64,000 nt of DNA from Desulfatibacillum sp. (GCA_020725555.1 DYEU01000016.1:147610-211609), one strand, 5' to 3'; positions 45,468 through 54,669 are shown, counted from the stretch's first letter. Made by a program: numbers and translations. The notes: a model not told the origin generated them from the sequence alone.

Positions 45468-46280
45468 TTACGTCAACCACCGTTTGCGTCGTTTGTAGTG
45501 CTTGACATCGCGGAAGCTCTTGCGGCCGCCGAGGTCGGTCATGCCGAGGTAGAAGTCCTTGATGTCGGGGTTTTCGCGCAGCTTGTCGGCGGTGTCGTTC
45601 ATCACGATGCGGCCGTTTTCGAGGACGTAGGCGTACGGGGCGACGCTCAGGGCGAGCTTCGCGTTCTGCTCGACGAGGAGCATGGAAATCTTCTCCTCCT
45701 GGTTCAGGCGCGTGATGATGTTGAAGATCTCCTGGATGAGCAGCGGGGCGAGCCCCATCGAGGGCTCATCGAGCAGGATCAGCCGCGGGCTCGTCATCAG
45801 GGCGCGGCCGACGACGGTCATCTGCTGCTCCCCGCCGCTGATGAAGCCCGCGAGCTCGTTGCGCTTCTCGTAGAGCCGGGGGAAGTAGCGGTAGACCATC
45901 TCCAGCCCCTCCTTGATGGAGCGGCCGAACTTGCGCATGTGCGCCCCGACCTTGAGGTTCTGCTCCACGGTCAGGTGCTCGAAGACGCGGCGGCCCTCGA
46001 TCACCTGCACGATCCCCAACTTGGCGATCTTCTCGGGCGGCATGCGGTCGATGCGCTGGCCGAGAAACTCGATCGAGCCGTCGGTCACGCGGCCGTCCTC
46101 GTGCTTCAGGAGGCCCGAGACGGCCTTGAGGATCGTGCTTTTGCCGGCCCCGTTCGCCCCGAGGAGGGCCACGATCCCCCCCTCGGGGACTTCGATCGAG
46201 ACCCCTTTGATCACGAGGATGACCTCGTGGTACTTGACCTCGATGTTGTTGATCTTGAGGATGCTCTGAGGCGAATCCAA
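45468..46280 (-). CDS. livF: Branched-chain-type ABC transporter ATPase LivF
   Basis: 270 residues. Walker A is GANGAGKST, the signature FISGGEQQM, Walker B LILLDEPSMGLAP and the H-loop VEQNAKLAL, all typical of LivF (HAAT family). With LivG it powers uptake of branched-chain amino acids or, in this family in anaerobes, of other carboxylates. The C-terminal extension after the ATPase (GGRKSFRDVKHYKRRKRW) is the basic tail seen in deltaproteobacterial LivF proteins next to acyl-CoA synthetases. It follows livK by 34 bp and precedes the lipoprotein gene. Confidence 0.93.
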   Translation of the reverse strand: MDSPQSILKINNIEVKYHEVILVIKGVSIEVPEGGIVALLGANGAGKSTILKAVSGLLKHEDGRVTDGSIEFLGQRIDRMPPEKIAKLGIVQVIEGRRVFEHLTVEQNLKVGAHMRKFGRSIKEGLEMVYRYFPRLYEKRNELAGFISGGEQQMTVVGRALMTSPRLILLDEPSMGLAPLLIQEIFNIITRLNQEEKISMLLVEQNAKLALSVAPYAYVLENGRIVMNDTADKLRENPDIKDFYLGMTDLGGRKSFRDVKHYKRRKRWLT

Positions 46281-46314
46281 GGTTTCCCGCCCTCCTCGGG
46301 GGATGTCCCTGCGG

Positions 46315-47541
46315 TTACCAGCCCAGCCAGCTTGCCCACTTGTCCGGCCAGCGGCTCTTGATGTCGGTCACCTGCACGAGGCGGAACTTGCCGTCCTTGA
46401 TCTCGTAGACCGGAACCGCACCGGAGACCCGGTGGTCCGTGTCGGTGTAGGTGAGCTTCGCCCCGCCCAGGCCGAGGTCGAACTCGCGCATCGTCTCGAA
46501 GCCTTTTTTCAGGATGCCCTCGCCGTTTAAGGCGCCGGCCTTGTCGGCCCGCTTCATCGCCTCCCAGAGGGCGAGCACGTTGGACCACGCCTGGATGGTG
46601 CGGATGAGGCGCTTTTCCTGAGGCACGCCGGGGTTGAACTTCTTGGCGTACTCGACCACCTTGGGCATCAGGGGAACACCCGCCTCGTTGTAGAAGGCGC
46701 AGACGGTCGCCGCCATGGCGCCCTCGGCCGCCTTCTCGGCCAGCCGCGGCAGGTTCTCGTCCAGGCCCCAGAGGTTGATGATGTGATCGGCCCCGAGGCC
46801 CAGGGCGTAGGCATCCCGCAACGTGGCCGAAACGGACATCGTCGTGTTGCCGTGCCAGACGACGTCGGGCTTGAAATCCTTGAGCGCGAGCACCTGGCTT
46901 TTGGCGTCCACGGCGAACAGCGAAACGTCCTGGTCGGGCCCGATCTCGAAGCCGAGCAGGGTCGCCTGATCCTTGATCGCCTTGATCGGCGCGCTCGCAT
47001 ACGGGGAGGCGAACATGTAGGCGCAGGCGAAGCGCGGCTTGCGCTTGCCGTTGTCCGGGTGCTTCTTCCAGCGCGTGTCGTACCAGGCGGTGAGGGTCGC
47101 CCGGGCGTTGGTCGAGTAGTCGGTCGCGGCGAAGAGGTTGTAGGGGGTCTTCTTGGGGTCGGTGAGATGCCCGGAGTAGGAAGCCGAGACGTAGGGCATC
47201 TTGTCCTGGGTCACCGTGGGCGCAAGCGCCTCGGTGTCGCCGGTCCCCCACCCCAGGACGGCGACCGCCTTCATGCGCTGGAAGAGCTTGTACTTGGTGA
47301 GCGCCTCGGGCACCCGGTAGCCCTAATCGAACTGGATGAGCTTGATCGGCTTGCCGTTCACCCCGCCGTTGTCGTTGCAGTAGTTGACGGCCTCGGCGAT
47401 GCCGAGGGCGTAGTCCTTGCCCACGTCGGACGTGGCGCCCGTCATGTCGTTCAGGGCGCCGATCACCACCTCCTGGGCGTTCGAAGCGGGCGCCAGGAAG
47501 ACGATGAGCGCCATGGCCATTGCCAGGGGAGCAGCCTTCAT
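46315..47541 (-). pseudogene. livK: Branched-chain-type ABC substrate-binding protein LivK, interrupted by in-frame TAG
   Basis: Read through, 408 codons encode a type I periplasmic binding protein: Sec signal peptide (MKAAPLAMAMALIVF...NA|QE), VVIGALNDMTGATSDVGKDYALGIAEAVNYCNDNGG at the start and ATDYSTNARATLTAW in the body. Codon 73 is TAG (47325-47323), between IQFD and GYRVPEALTKYKLFQ. Family members usually have Tyr here (FDYGYR), so a single base change explains the stop. The frame is unbroken on both sides, so a nonsense mutation, a sequence error or suppressed read-through are all possible; a GTG at 47313 could give a C-terminal 332-residue protein without signal peptide. Ribosome site AAAGGAGG lies before the start. 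It is in the liv operon between livM and livF. Confidence 0.85.
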
Positions 47542-47617
47542 GGTTTCCTCCTTTCGCGAGAAACCGGGTTGCACGCGGCCGGCGGGCGGACCCCTCCGGC
47601 GGCCCCTCCGTGCGGGT

Positions 47618-48718
47618 TCAGTACGAGAAGGGCCAGAGATTGAAATAGTTTTTCGCCTGCCACCAGCGGTAGGCGAGTCCGTTCGGCTCGAAGATCATGA
47701 AGGCGCAGATCGCCAGCCCGAAGGCGGCTTCCTTGATGAAGAGAAAATCCATCAGGAGCTTGGGGTAGCTCGCCGCAAGCGGCAGGACCGCCATCTGCAG
47801 AAGCTCCATGACCACGACCATGAAGATCGAGCCGAAGATCGTCCCGTGGATCGAGCCCACCCCGCCGATCAGGATCACCCCCACGAGCCACAGCGACCAG
47901 AACCAGGGGAAGTGCTCGGGGCTGATCGCGGCGAGGTTGCTGATCCAGAAGGCGCCCGCCACCCCGCCGATGAAGCCGGCGACGAAGAAGGCAAACAGCT
48001 TGTAGCGCACGACGTGAATCCCCATCACCTCGGCCGAGATGTCGTTGTCGCGGATCGCCACCCAGGCGCGGCCCACGCGCGAGCGCAGGAGGTTGACGAC
48101 GACGGCCGTGAAGAGGATCACGAGCACGATCATCATGAAGTAGACTTTCAGGTCGCTGTCGATCACCCAGGGGCCGATGCGGATCGTCCCCGGGGGGAGC
48201 GAGAAGGCCTGGCCGCGGCCGCCGATCTGGCTGATGTACTGGGTGATCACGAAGTCGACGGTGATGAACTGGGCGGCCATCGTGGTGAGGATGAGGTAGA
48301 AGCCCTTCACCTTGGCCGAGGGCAGCCCGAAGAGCACGCACCAGATCCCGGCCGCGATCGCGGCGACGAAAATGCTGACCGGGTAGGCGAGCCCCCAGTC
48401 CATCAGGACCTTCGGCCAGGGGAACTCGAGGATGAGCAGGGTCGAGGTGTAGGCGCCGACGGCGAGGAAGGCCGCGTGCCCGAGGGTCACCTGGCCGCAG
48501 AAGCCGATCAGGAGCTGGACCCCCAGGGCGCCGAGCGCCGTGTAGCCGATCTGGTTGCAGACGCTCAGCCAGTAGGAGTCCGCCACGAGCGGGATCCCCA
48601 CGAAAAGCACGAGCATCAGGAGCGCCATCTTGGCCTTGATGAACTTCGTCTGCCACCAGGCGTGGTCCTCGCGGTAGCTCTCGTGGTACTCGCCGCAGGG
48701 AAGGAAGGTCGTGGACAT
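47618..48718 (-). CDS. livM: Branched-chain-type ABC permease LivM
   Basis: 366 residues with 8-10 hydrophobic segments after an about 30-residue cytoplasmic start (CGEYHESYREDHAWWQTKF). The LivM signature ALGVQLLIGFCGQVTLGHAAFLAVGAYTS is present, and the inner-membrane coupling loop reads RVGRAWVAIRDNDISAEVMGI. It is one of the two permeases that form the channel for LivK-bound ligand. It lies 106 bp after livH and 77 bp before livK, same strand. The C-terminal end WPFSY is typical of this subgroup. Confidence 0.93.
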   Translation of the reverse strand: MSTTFLPCGEYHESYREDHAWWQTKFIKAKMALLMLVLFVGIPLVADSYWLSVCNQIGYTALGALGVQLLIGFCGQVTLGHAAFLAVGAYTSTLLILEFPWPKVLMDWGLAYPVSIFVAAIAAGIWCVLFGLPSAKVKGFYLILTTMAAQFITVDFVITQYISQIGGRGQAFSLPPGTIRIGPWVIDSDLKVYFMMIVLVILFTAVVVNLLRSRVGRAWVAIRDNDISAEVMGIHVVRYKLFAFFVAGFIGGVAGAFWISNLAAISPEHFPWFWSLWLVGVILIGGVGSIHGTIFGSIFMVVVMELLQMAVLPLAASYPKLLMDFLFIKEAAFGLAICAFMIFEPNGLAYRWWQAKNYFNLWPFSY

Positions 48719-48823
48719 GGATACCCGCGCTCCGTGGTTGAATGGACCTCAGGGCGGCTCTCCGACCGCGGGGGCTCCGGCGTCAGCCGGCGTTTGCGGC
48801 CCCGCCGGGCGGCTGCGCCGCGG

Positions 48824-49708
48824 CTACACCCGCTCGATCCGCTCCCAGCCCCAGATGCCGTAGGGTTTCCAGAGCAGAAAGACGGCCATGAACGCAAAGG
48901 GGGCGATCTCCTTGACCCCCCCCGGGAAATACTTGTCGAGGTAGGCCCCGCAGAAGTTCTGGAGCACCCCGATGATGACGCCCCCCAGGATCGCGCCGGG
49001 AACGGAGTTCAGGCCCCCCAGCACGACGACGGGGAGCACGAGCAGCCCCAGGTAGCCGACCGAGATGTTCAGGCCGTTGATGTTGCCGAGCAGCGTCCCC
49101 CCGACGCCGGCCGCCATGAAGGCGATCGCCCAGGCCGCCGCGTAGACGTAGCGCGCGCTCACCCCGAGGGAAAGGGCGGCCATCTCGTCGTCGGCCGTCG
49201 CCTGCATGGCGAGCCCCCAGCGGGTGTACTTGAAAAAGCTCACGAAGACGACGAGCAGCACGAGCGCCGCCAGGAAGCTCCAGAGGTAGACCTGGCCGAT
49301 CACGACCGGGCCGATGTGGATCGGCTCGATCGAGAAGACGGGGGGGGAAAAGGTGCGCGTGTCGGTCCCCCAGATGAACTCGAGCGTGCCCTTGAAAAAG
49401 AACGACAGCCCCACCGTCACCATGATCACCGTGAGGACGGGCTCGCCGATCAGGCGGTCGAGAAAGATGCGCTCGGTCAGGATGCCCAGGATGAAGCCGA
49501 TGATGAGCATGAAGAGCATCGACAGCAGGAAAGGCACCCCCATGCTGTAGAAGCTGAGCGACACGTAGGCGCCGATCAGCGTCATCTCGCCCATGGCCAG
49601 GTTGAGCACCCCGGAGCACTTGTAGATCAGCACCCAGCCCAGGGCGACGAGGGCGTAGATCCCGCCCACCATGATCCCGGTCGCGAGGGTCATCAAAAAG
49701 AGGTCCAT
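48824..49708 (-). CDS. livH: Branched-chain-type ABC permease LivH
   Basis: 294 residues, about 8 hydrophobic segments. Family signatures are GIYALVALGWVLIYKCSGVLNLAMGEM near the N-terminus and the coupling loop TRWGLAMQATADDEMAALSLGV; the end contains VVLGGLNSVPGAILGGVIIG. It pairs with LivM. It is separated from the acyl-CoA synthetase gene upstream by 22 bp and belongs to the same operon. The substrate cannot be told from the permease sequence. Confidence 0.93.
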   Translation of the reverse strand: MDLFLMTLATGIMVGGIYALVALGWVLIYKCSGVLNLAMGEMTLIGAYVSLSFYSMGVPFLLSMLFMLIIGFILGILTERIFLDRLIGEPVLTVIMVTVGLSFFFKGTLEFIWGTDTRTFSPPVFSIEPIHIGPVVIGQVYLWSFLAALVLLVVFVSFFKYTRWGLAMQATADDEMAALSLGVSARYVYAAAWAIAFMAAGVGGTLLGNINGLNISVGYLGLLVLPVVVLGGLNSVPGAILGGVIIGVLQNFCGAYLDKYFPGGVKEIAPFAFMAVFLLWKPYGIWGWERIERV

Positions 49709-49730
49709 CGTCGGTTCCCCCTGCCGCGGC

Positions 49731-51686
49731 TCAGTCGCGGATGGTCACGATCTTGAGGTCGGTCACGATGTGCGCCTGCCGGCCGTCCTCGTACTTGATC
49801 GCCGTGTCGATGTGCACCTTGTCCGCGTCCGAGTAGAGCGCATCGACGATCATCTTGTAGCGTTTCTCCACGAAGGCGCGGCGCAGCTTGCGCGTGCGCG
49901 TGAGCTCCTCGTCGTCGGGGTCGAACTCCTTGTAGAGGTTGGTGAACTTGCGGATCTTCGCGGCCTCGGGCAGATCGCGGTTCGCCTGCCGGATCTGCTT
50001 CTCCACGAGATCGTAGACCTCGGGCATCTGGGAGAGCTCCTGGTAGCTCGTGTAGTTGAGCTTTCGCTCGTCCGCCCATTTCCCGACCACGGAGTAGTCG
50101 ATGCACATGACCGCGGCGAGGTAGTCCCGGCGGTCGCCGACCACCCAGGCGTCCTTGATGTAGGGGCTGAACTTGAGGCGGGTCTCGAGGTACTGGGGGG
50201 CGAAGGGCCGGCCGTCCTTGAGGGTGAAGACGTCCTTGGTGCGGTCGAAGACGACCAGGTGGCCGTCGTCGTCGATGAAGCCCTTGTCGCCCGAGTGGAG
50301 CCAGCCGTCCTTCAGGGTCTTCGCCGTGGCCTCGGGGTTCTTGTAGTAGCCCTTGAAGACCGAGGGGCTGCGGGTGAGGATCTCGCCGTCCTCGGCGATG
50401 CGCACCTCGGTGCCGGGGATCGGGCGGCCCACGGTGTCGAACTTGATGTCGCCGGTGCGGTGGACGACGGAAATGCCGGCCACCTCGGTTTGGCCGTAGA
50501 TCTGCTTCAGGTTGACGCCGAGCGAGTGAAAGAAGCGGAAATGGTCCGGCCCCATGGCCGCCCCGCCGGTGTAAGCGTTGCGCACGCGGCTCATGCCCAG
50601 GTGGTCTTTCAGCTTCTTCTGCACCGTGAGGTAGGCGACGGCGTTCAGGAGTTTCCAGTGGAGGGGGATCGGCTTCTTGGAAAACTTGAGGTCCGCGTAG
50701 CGGTAGCCCACCCAGGTGGCGAAGCGGAAGGCCTGGCGCTTGAGCCAGGTCGAGTCCAGGTGCTTCACCTGGACCGTGCGGGTCATCTGCTCGTACATCC
50801 GCGGGGGGGCGAACATGACGTGGGGGCCGATCTCGCGGATGTTCTCCTGGGCGGTCTCCGGCTCCTCGGGGAAGTTGAGCGTGTAGCCCACTTGGAGCCC
50901 GCAGGAGATCGACATCATCTGCTCGCCGATCCAGGCGAAGGGGAGGTAGGAGACGTAGTCGTCGGTCTCCTCGCAGGGGTCGATCTGCATCAGGTGCCGC
51001 CCCATGGAGAGCATGTTGTGGTGCGAAAGAAGCGCCCCCTTGGGCAGGGCCGTCGTCCCCGAGGTGTAGAAGAGCAGCGCGATCTCCTCGCCGTGCCCCT
51101 TGGCGATCAGCTCCTCGAAGAGACGGGGCTGCTCGCGGTCGAGCTCCCTGCCGAGGCGCTCGACCTCGGCAAGCGAGATCAGCGCCTCCTGCTTGTAGTG
51201 GCGCAGCCCCTTGGGGTCGTCGTAGATGATCTTCTTCAGCTTGGGGCAGTCCTTGAGGATGGAGAGCGCCTTGTCCACCTCCTCCTGCCCCTCGCCCACG
51301 AGGAACTTGGCGTCGGAGTGGTCGACGATGTAGCGCACCTCGTCCATGAGGCAGTCCTGGAAGAGCCACACCGCCACCCCGCGGGCGCAGAGCGCGGCCA
51401 TCTCGGCCATGAGGCCCTCGGGGCGGTTGTCGCCGATCATCGCGACCTTGTCGCCTTCCTCAAGGCCCAGCCGGATGAGGCCCAGGGCCATCGCGCGGAC
51501 GCGGTCGAGGTATTCCTGCCAGCTGATCGGCCGCCAGATCCCGAACTCCTTCTCGCGCATGGCCACGCGGCCCGCCCCGTAGCGCCGCGCCTTCTCCAGG
51601 AAGAGCTTGGGGATCGTGAGCTCGAGCGGAATCTCCGCCGACGGCTCCTCGGCGGAAACGGCCAGGGCTCTATCGTCGTGTGGCAT
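49731..51686 (-). CDS. Long-chain-type acyl-CoA synthetase (AMP-forming) in the liv operon
   Basis: 651 residues of the long AMP-ligase type. Motifs: FYTSGTTALPKGALLS (P-loop with Ala where most have Gly), YLPFAWIGEQMM, QIYGQTEVAGISV, HSGDKGFIDDDGHLVVFDRTKDVFTLKDG and a C-terminal LTRTRKLRRAFVEKRY. It would activate a carboxylic acid to its CoA thioester with ATP. It lies inside a Liv transporter operon, starting 17 bp within the end of livG and ending 22 bp from livH, which strongly suggests that the imported substrate is a carboxylic acid activated upon entry. The acid is unknown (fatty, branched or aromatic). Cytoplasmic. Confidence 0.88.
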   Translation of the reverse strand: MPHDDRALAVSAEEPSAEIPLELTIPKLFLEKARRYGAGRVAMREKEFGIWRPISWQEYLDRVRAMALGLIRLGLEEGDKVAMIGDNRPEGLMAEMAALCARGVAVWLFQDCLMDEVRYIVDHSDAKFLVGEGQEEVDKALSILKDCPKLKKIIYDDPKGLRHYKQEALISLAEVERLGRELDREQPRLFEELIAKGHGEEIALLFYTSGTTALPKGALLSHHNMLSMGRHLMQIDPCEETDDYVSYLPFAWIGEQMMSISCGLQVGYTLNFPEEPETAQENIREIGPHVMFAPPRMYEQMTRTVQVKHLDSTWLKRQAFRFATWVGYRYADLKFSKKPIPLHWKLLNAVAYLTVQKKLKDHLGMSRVRNAYTGGAAMGPDHFRFFHSLGVNLKQIYGQTEVAGISVVHRTGDIKFDTVGRPIPGTEVRIAEDGEILTRSPSVFKGYYKNPEATAKTLKDGWLHSGDKGFIDDDGHLVVFDRTKDVFTLKDGRPFAPQYLETRLKFSPYIKDAWVVGDRRDYLAAVMCIDYSVVGKWADERKLNYTSYQELSQMPEVYDLVEKQIRQANRDLPEAAKIRKFTNLYKEFDPDDEELTRTRKLRRAFVEKRYKMIVDALYSDADKVHIDTAIKYEDGRQAHIVTDLKIVTIRD

Positions 51687-52491
51687 AGAGGTCCTCTTCC
51701 CCCAGGTAGGCCTGGACCACGTCCGGGTTCCGCTGCACCTCCTGCGGCGTCCCGTCCATGATCGGGATGCCGAAATTGAGCACGAGAACGCGGTGCGAGA
51801 GGTCCATCACCACCCCCATGTCGTGCTCGACGAGGAGGCAGGTGATGTTCCAGCGCGGGTCCTCGTTCACGTCGAGGATGAACCGCGCCATGTCCTCGGT
51901 CTCCTCGAGGTTGAGCCCCGCGAGCGGCTCGTCGAGAATCATCAGCTCCGGCTGGAGGGCGAGCGCCCTGCCGAGCTCGACGCGCTTCTGCAGCCCGTAG
52001 GGCAGCATGCCGACCGGCTTGTGGCGGATGTGCTCGATCTCGAGGAGATCGATGATCTCCTCCTCGATGAACTTGCGGTTTTCGATCTCCTCGCGGGCCG
52101 TCTTCCCCACATAGACCGCCCCGCTCAGGATGCCGCTCTTCAGGTGGATGTGCCGGCCGAGGCGGATGTTGTCGAGGACGGTCATGCCGCCGAAGACCTC
52201 CACCTTCTGGAAGGTGCGCGAGATGCCCAGTTCAGCGCGCTGGTAGGGCTTGAGGTCGTTGATGCGCCGGCCCTTGAAGAAGATGTCCCCTTTCTGCGGC
52301 CGGTAGAGCCCGTTGATGCAGTTCATGAGGACGGTCTTTCCCGCCCCGTTGGGACCGATCACGGAGTGGATCTCGCCCTTGCGCACCTGGAGGCTCACCC
52401 CGGCCAGCGCCGCCACCTTGCCGAAATACATGGCGACGTCCCTTGCCTCGAGCAGGACATCCCCCGCATCGCCTGCGGCCGCGACACTCAC
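51670..52491 (-). CDS. livG: Branched-chain-type ABC transporter ATPase LivG
   Basis: 273 residues. Walker A GPNGAGKT, signature LPYGLQKRVELGRAL, Walker B MILDEPLAGLN, H-loop LVEHDMGVVMD. The region between Walker A and signature contains RTFQKVEVFGGMTVLDNIRLGRH, typical of LivG. The extra residues around AVYVGKTAREEIENRKFIEEE match the deltaproteobacterial subgroup found with acyl-CoA synthetases. It is the first gene of the operon; the 3' end overlaps the synthetase gene by 17 bp. Promoter at 52555-52583. Confidence 0.93.
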   Translation of the reverse strand: MSVAAAGDAGDVLLEARDVAMYFGKVAALAGVSLQVRKGEIHSVIGPNGAGKTVLMNCINGLYRPQKGDIFFKGRRINDLKPYQRAELGISRTFQKVEVFGGMTVLDNIRLGRHIHLKSGILSGAVYVGKTAREEIENRKFIEEEIIDLLEIEHIRHKPVGMLPYGLQKRVELGRALALQPELMILDEPLAGLNLEETEDMARFILDVNEDPRWNITCLLVEHDMGVVMDLSHRVLVLNFGIPIMDGTPQEVQRNPDVVQAYLGEEDLYATRR

Positions 52492-52554
52492 GGGTCTCCC
52501 CTCTCCCTTCCCGGAAAGCTAGAATTTTTGAAATGGATTCATTTCGTGTAGCCC

Positions 52555-52583
52555 TTTCTATCGAAGCCCCCCCGACGGGTCAA
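52555..52583 (-). promoter_or_regulatory. Sigma-70-like promoter of the liv operon
   Basis: On the minus strand, TTGACC at 52583-52578, exact 17-base spacer, TAGAAA at 52560-52555. It lies in the AT-rich 141-bp gap between the LuxR-type sensor gene and livG; the sensor may act here. Confidence 0.5.
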
Positions 52584-52632
52584 CAGTTTTTAATTGTAGG
52601 CTATCCAGCGGTAAAATAGGGGGTATTCCCCG

Positions 52633-54273
52633 CTACTTTTCGACGCTGAGGAGGAAGGTCCGCAGGTTGCGCTTGGTGTTGCGCAGCCCGAGCTTGCTGC
52701 GGAGGTTGTGGCGGTGAAAGAGCACGGTGTTGCGCGAGATCGTAAGCAACGCGGCGATTTCCTTGTTGGTTTTCCCTTCCCGGACGAGGTTTGCGACCCG
52801 GATCTCGGTCGGCGTGAGGCCCCGGTGGTGGCCGGAGAGGCGGCTGACGAAGGGCGAGACGATGCTCTCCAGGTTGGACTCCAGGATGTCGACCAGGGCG
52901 CGCTGGACCGGGAGGAGGCGACCCTGTTTCAGGCGCGCGAGGTAGGGGCGGATCAGCTCGCGCACGTTGGCGAGCACGCCCTCGCCCAGCTCGCGCCGGT
53001 CCTCCTCGCGCTGCTTGAGCAGCACGCGCAGCGCCGTGTTCACCTCCTGCAGGTGGAGCGATTGGGCCTTGAGCTGCTTTTCCCGCTGCCTCAGCTTCGC
53101 CTCGGCGCGGCGCCGGTCCTCGACCTGGCGCGCGAGGGCCTCGTTGGCGAGCGCAAGCTCGCGGGTCCGGGCGGCGACGCGCTCCTCGAGGGCGTCGCGG
53201 TACTCGGCGAGGCGGCGCTCGGCCTCCTTGCGGCCGCTGATGTCGCGCAGGATGACGATGTTCCCGGCGGGCCGGCCCTTCTCGTCGAAGTAGAGCGTCG
53301 AGGTGAGCTGCACGTCGAGCAGGCGCCCCTCCCGCGTGCGGCGCCGGGTCTCGAGCAGGACCTTCCGGCCGCTCAGAAGCGCCTCGATCGCGGCCCGGGT
53401 CTCGGGCCAGTTCTCCTCGGGCACGAAGGCGATGCTCCGGCCGAGGAGCTCCTCGCGCCGGTAGCCGAAGGTCTGCTCGAAGGCCGGGTTGACGTAGAGC
53501 GCCTCGCCCTTGAGGGTGTAGACGACGACCGGGTCGGGAAGCGACTCGAGGAGCTGCCGGTAGCGCTCCTCGCTTTGCCGGAGGATCGCCTCCGTGCGGC
53601 GGCGCTCGTCGAGCTCGCGGCGGGCCTCGGCGATCAGGCGCGCCTTGTCCAGGGCGACGGTCGCCAGGCCCGCGAAGCGCTCCAGGAGCGTCACCTCCTC
53701 CGGCGAAAAGGCGCGGCCCGCCTCGACCCGCGCGAGCCCGATCACCCCCTCCACCCCGGCCCGGTAGCGGAGCGGGATCCCCACGATCGAGCGCAGCTCG
53801 TCGAAGGCCTTTCCCGGAAGCCGCCCCTGCCAGCTCCGGTAGTCGTCCACCACGAGGGGGGCCCGGCTCTGCCAGACCCGCCCGCCGAGGCCTTCGCCCG
53901 GGGCGACGCGCAGCCCGATCTGGGACTTGAAGAACCCCATCCCGACCCGCATCTCCAGGGCGGAGCCGTCCCGGAGGTAGATGAACCCGTGGGCGGTCTC
54001 GGTGAGGCGGGCGGCCCGTTGCAGGACGGCCTCGAGGAGCTGCTCCTGATCGAGGCGGTGGATGAGGCCGAGGGCGGTTTCGTAGAGGGCGTGGAGCTGC
54101 TCGTTTTCGCGGCGCAGCTCCCGCGGCGACCGCGGAAGGCCGGCGCGGCGTTTGCCGGCCGCCGGCCGGCGACGGCCGGCAGGGGGTGGTCCTGGGGGAG
54201 TTCTTGCGGCCACGGCCAAGGGTACGCCTTCAAGGGAGGGCCGCCGCGGCGGGGCGGTCGCGCCCGGGCACAT
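52633..54273 (-). CDS. GAF-PAS sensor with LuxR-type helix-turn-helix
   Basis: 546 residues, no membrane segment, cytoplasmic. The order is a Pro/Arg-rich start of doubtful reality (1-50), a GAF domain (about 70-215; GFIYLRDGSALEMRVGMGFF, ERFAGLATVALDKARL), a PAS domain (about 235-345; SEERYRQLLESLPDPVVVYTLKGEALYVNPAFEQTFGYRREELLG), a coiled coil (about 345-410) and a LuxR/GerE helix-turn-helix at the end (GLTPTEIRVANLVREGKTNKEIAALLTISRNTVLFHRHNLRSKLGL). This is a one-component ligand-sensing transcription factor of a deltaproteobacterial type. It is directly upstream of the liv operon and in the same direction, so it is the natural candidate activator of liv. Confidence 0.85.
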   Translation of the reverse strand: MCPGATAPPRRPSLEGVPLAVAARTPPGPPPAGRRRPAAGKRRAGLPRSPRELRRENEQLHALYETALGLIHRLDQEQLLEAVLQRAARLTETAHGFIYLRDGSALEMRVGMGFFKSQIGLRVAPGEGLGGRVWQSRAPLVVDDYRSWQGRLPGKAFDELRSIVGIPLRYRAGVEGVIGLARVEAGRAFSPEEVTLLERFAGLATVALDKARLIAEARRELDERRRTEAILRQSEERYRQLLESLPDPVVVYTLKGEALYVNPAFEQTFGYRREELLGRSIAFVPEENWPETRAAIEALLSGRKVLLETRRRTREGRLLDVQLTSTLYFDEKGRPAGNIVILRDISGRKEAERRLAEYRDALEERVAARTRELALANEALARQVEDRRRAEAKLRQREKQLKAQSLHLQEVNTALRVLLKQREEDRRELGEGVLANVRELIRPYLARLKQGRLLPVQRALVDILESNLESIVSPFVSRLSGHHRGLTPTEIRVANLVREGKTNKEIAALLTISRNTVLFHRHNLRSKLGLRNTKRNLRTFLLSVEK

Positions 54274-54305
54274 CGTCTCCGGCCCCTACCAGCGGAAGCG
54301 GGTTC

Positions 54306-54334
54306 TTGTCAACCGCGCCCAAGTGGGCTATGGA
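54306..54334 (+). promoter_or_regulatory. Putative sigma-70 promoter of ptsHI
   Basis: TTGTCA at 54306-54311, 17-base spacer, TATGGA at 54329-54334, about 48 bases before the GTG of ptsH. Confidence 0.4.
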
Positions 54335-54381
54335 ATGGCGCTGGACGCCGCTTCCCGCCCGGGCGCGCGTCGAGGGCTGGC

Positions 54382-54669
54382 GTGGACCCCGCCGATCCGC
54401 TCTGCCAAGACGTCACCCTGGTGAACGAGCTCGGGCTGCACGCCCGCTCGGCCGCGAAAATCGCCTCGATCGCCCGGAGGGCGAAGGGGCCGGTCTGGAT
54501 CCTCCGCCGCGGCGAGCGGGCGGATGCGACGAGCGTGCTCGATCTCCTCACGCTCGCCTGCCCGCAGGGCTCCCGCCTGCGGATTCTCATCGAAAACCCC
54601 GCGGACCGGCCGGTGCTCGAGGCCCTCGTCCGGCTTGCGGAGAACGGCTTCGAAGAAGGCCGGCCATGA
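54382..54669 (+). CDS. ptsH: HPr family phosphocarrier protein
   Basis: 95 residues. The phosphorylated His is H20 in NELGLHARSAAKIA, and the regulatory Ser site is S51 in DATSVLDLLTLAC. HPr takes phosphate from enzyme I and passes it to enzyme II components. The start is GTG at 54382, with GAGG upstream; the open frame extends far upstream but that stretch is antisense to the sensor gene. It overlaps ptsI by ATGA, giving translational coupling. No EII genes are in the window, so transport or a purely regulatory phosphorelay are both possible. Confidence 0.88.
   Translation: MDPADPLCQDVTLVNELGLHARSAAKIASIARRAKGPVWILRRGERADATSVLDLLTLACPQGSRLRILIENPADRPVLEALVRLAENGFEEGRP

Noticed and set aside
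47323..47325. Pyrrolysine or other amber recoding in livK
   Set aside because: TAG ends ordinary genes in this window, the site is a Tyr position and no Pyl genes are seen; nonsense change or error is simpler. Kept only as a check.
52708..54381. Plus-strand frame in front of ptsH, antisense to the sensor gene
   Set aside because: The HPr fold starts only at the GTG 54382; the upstream part is the complement of the GAF-PAS gene.
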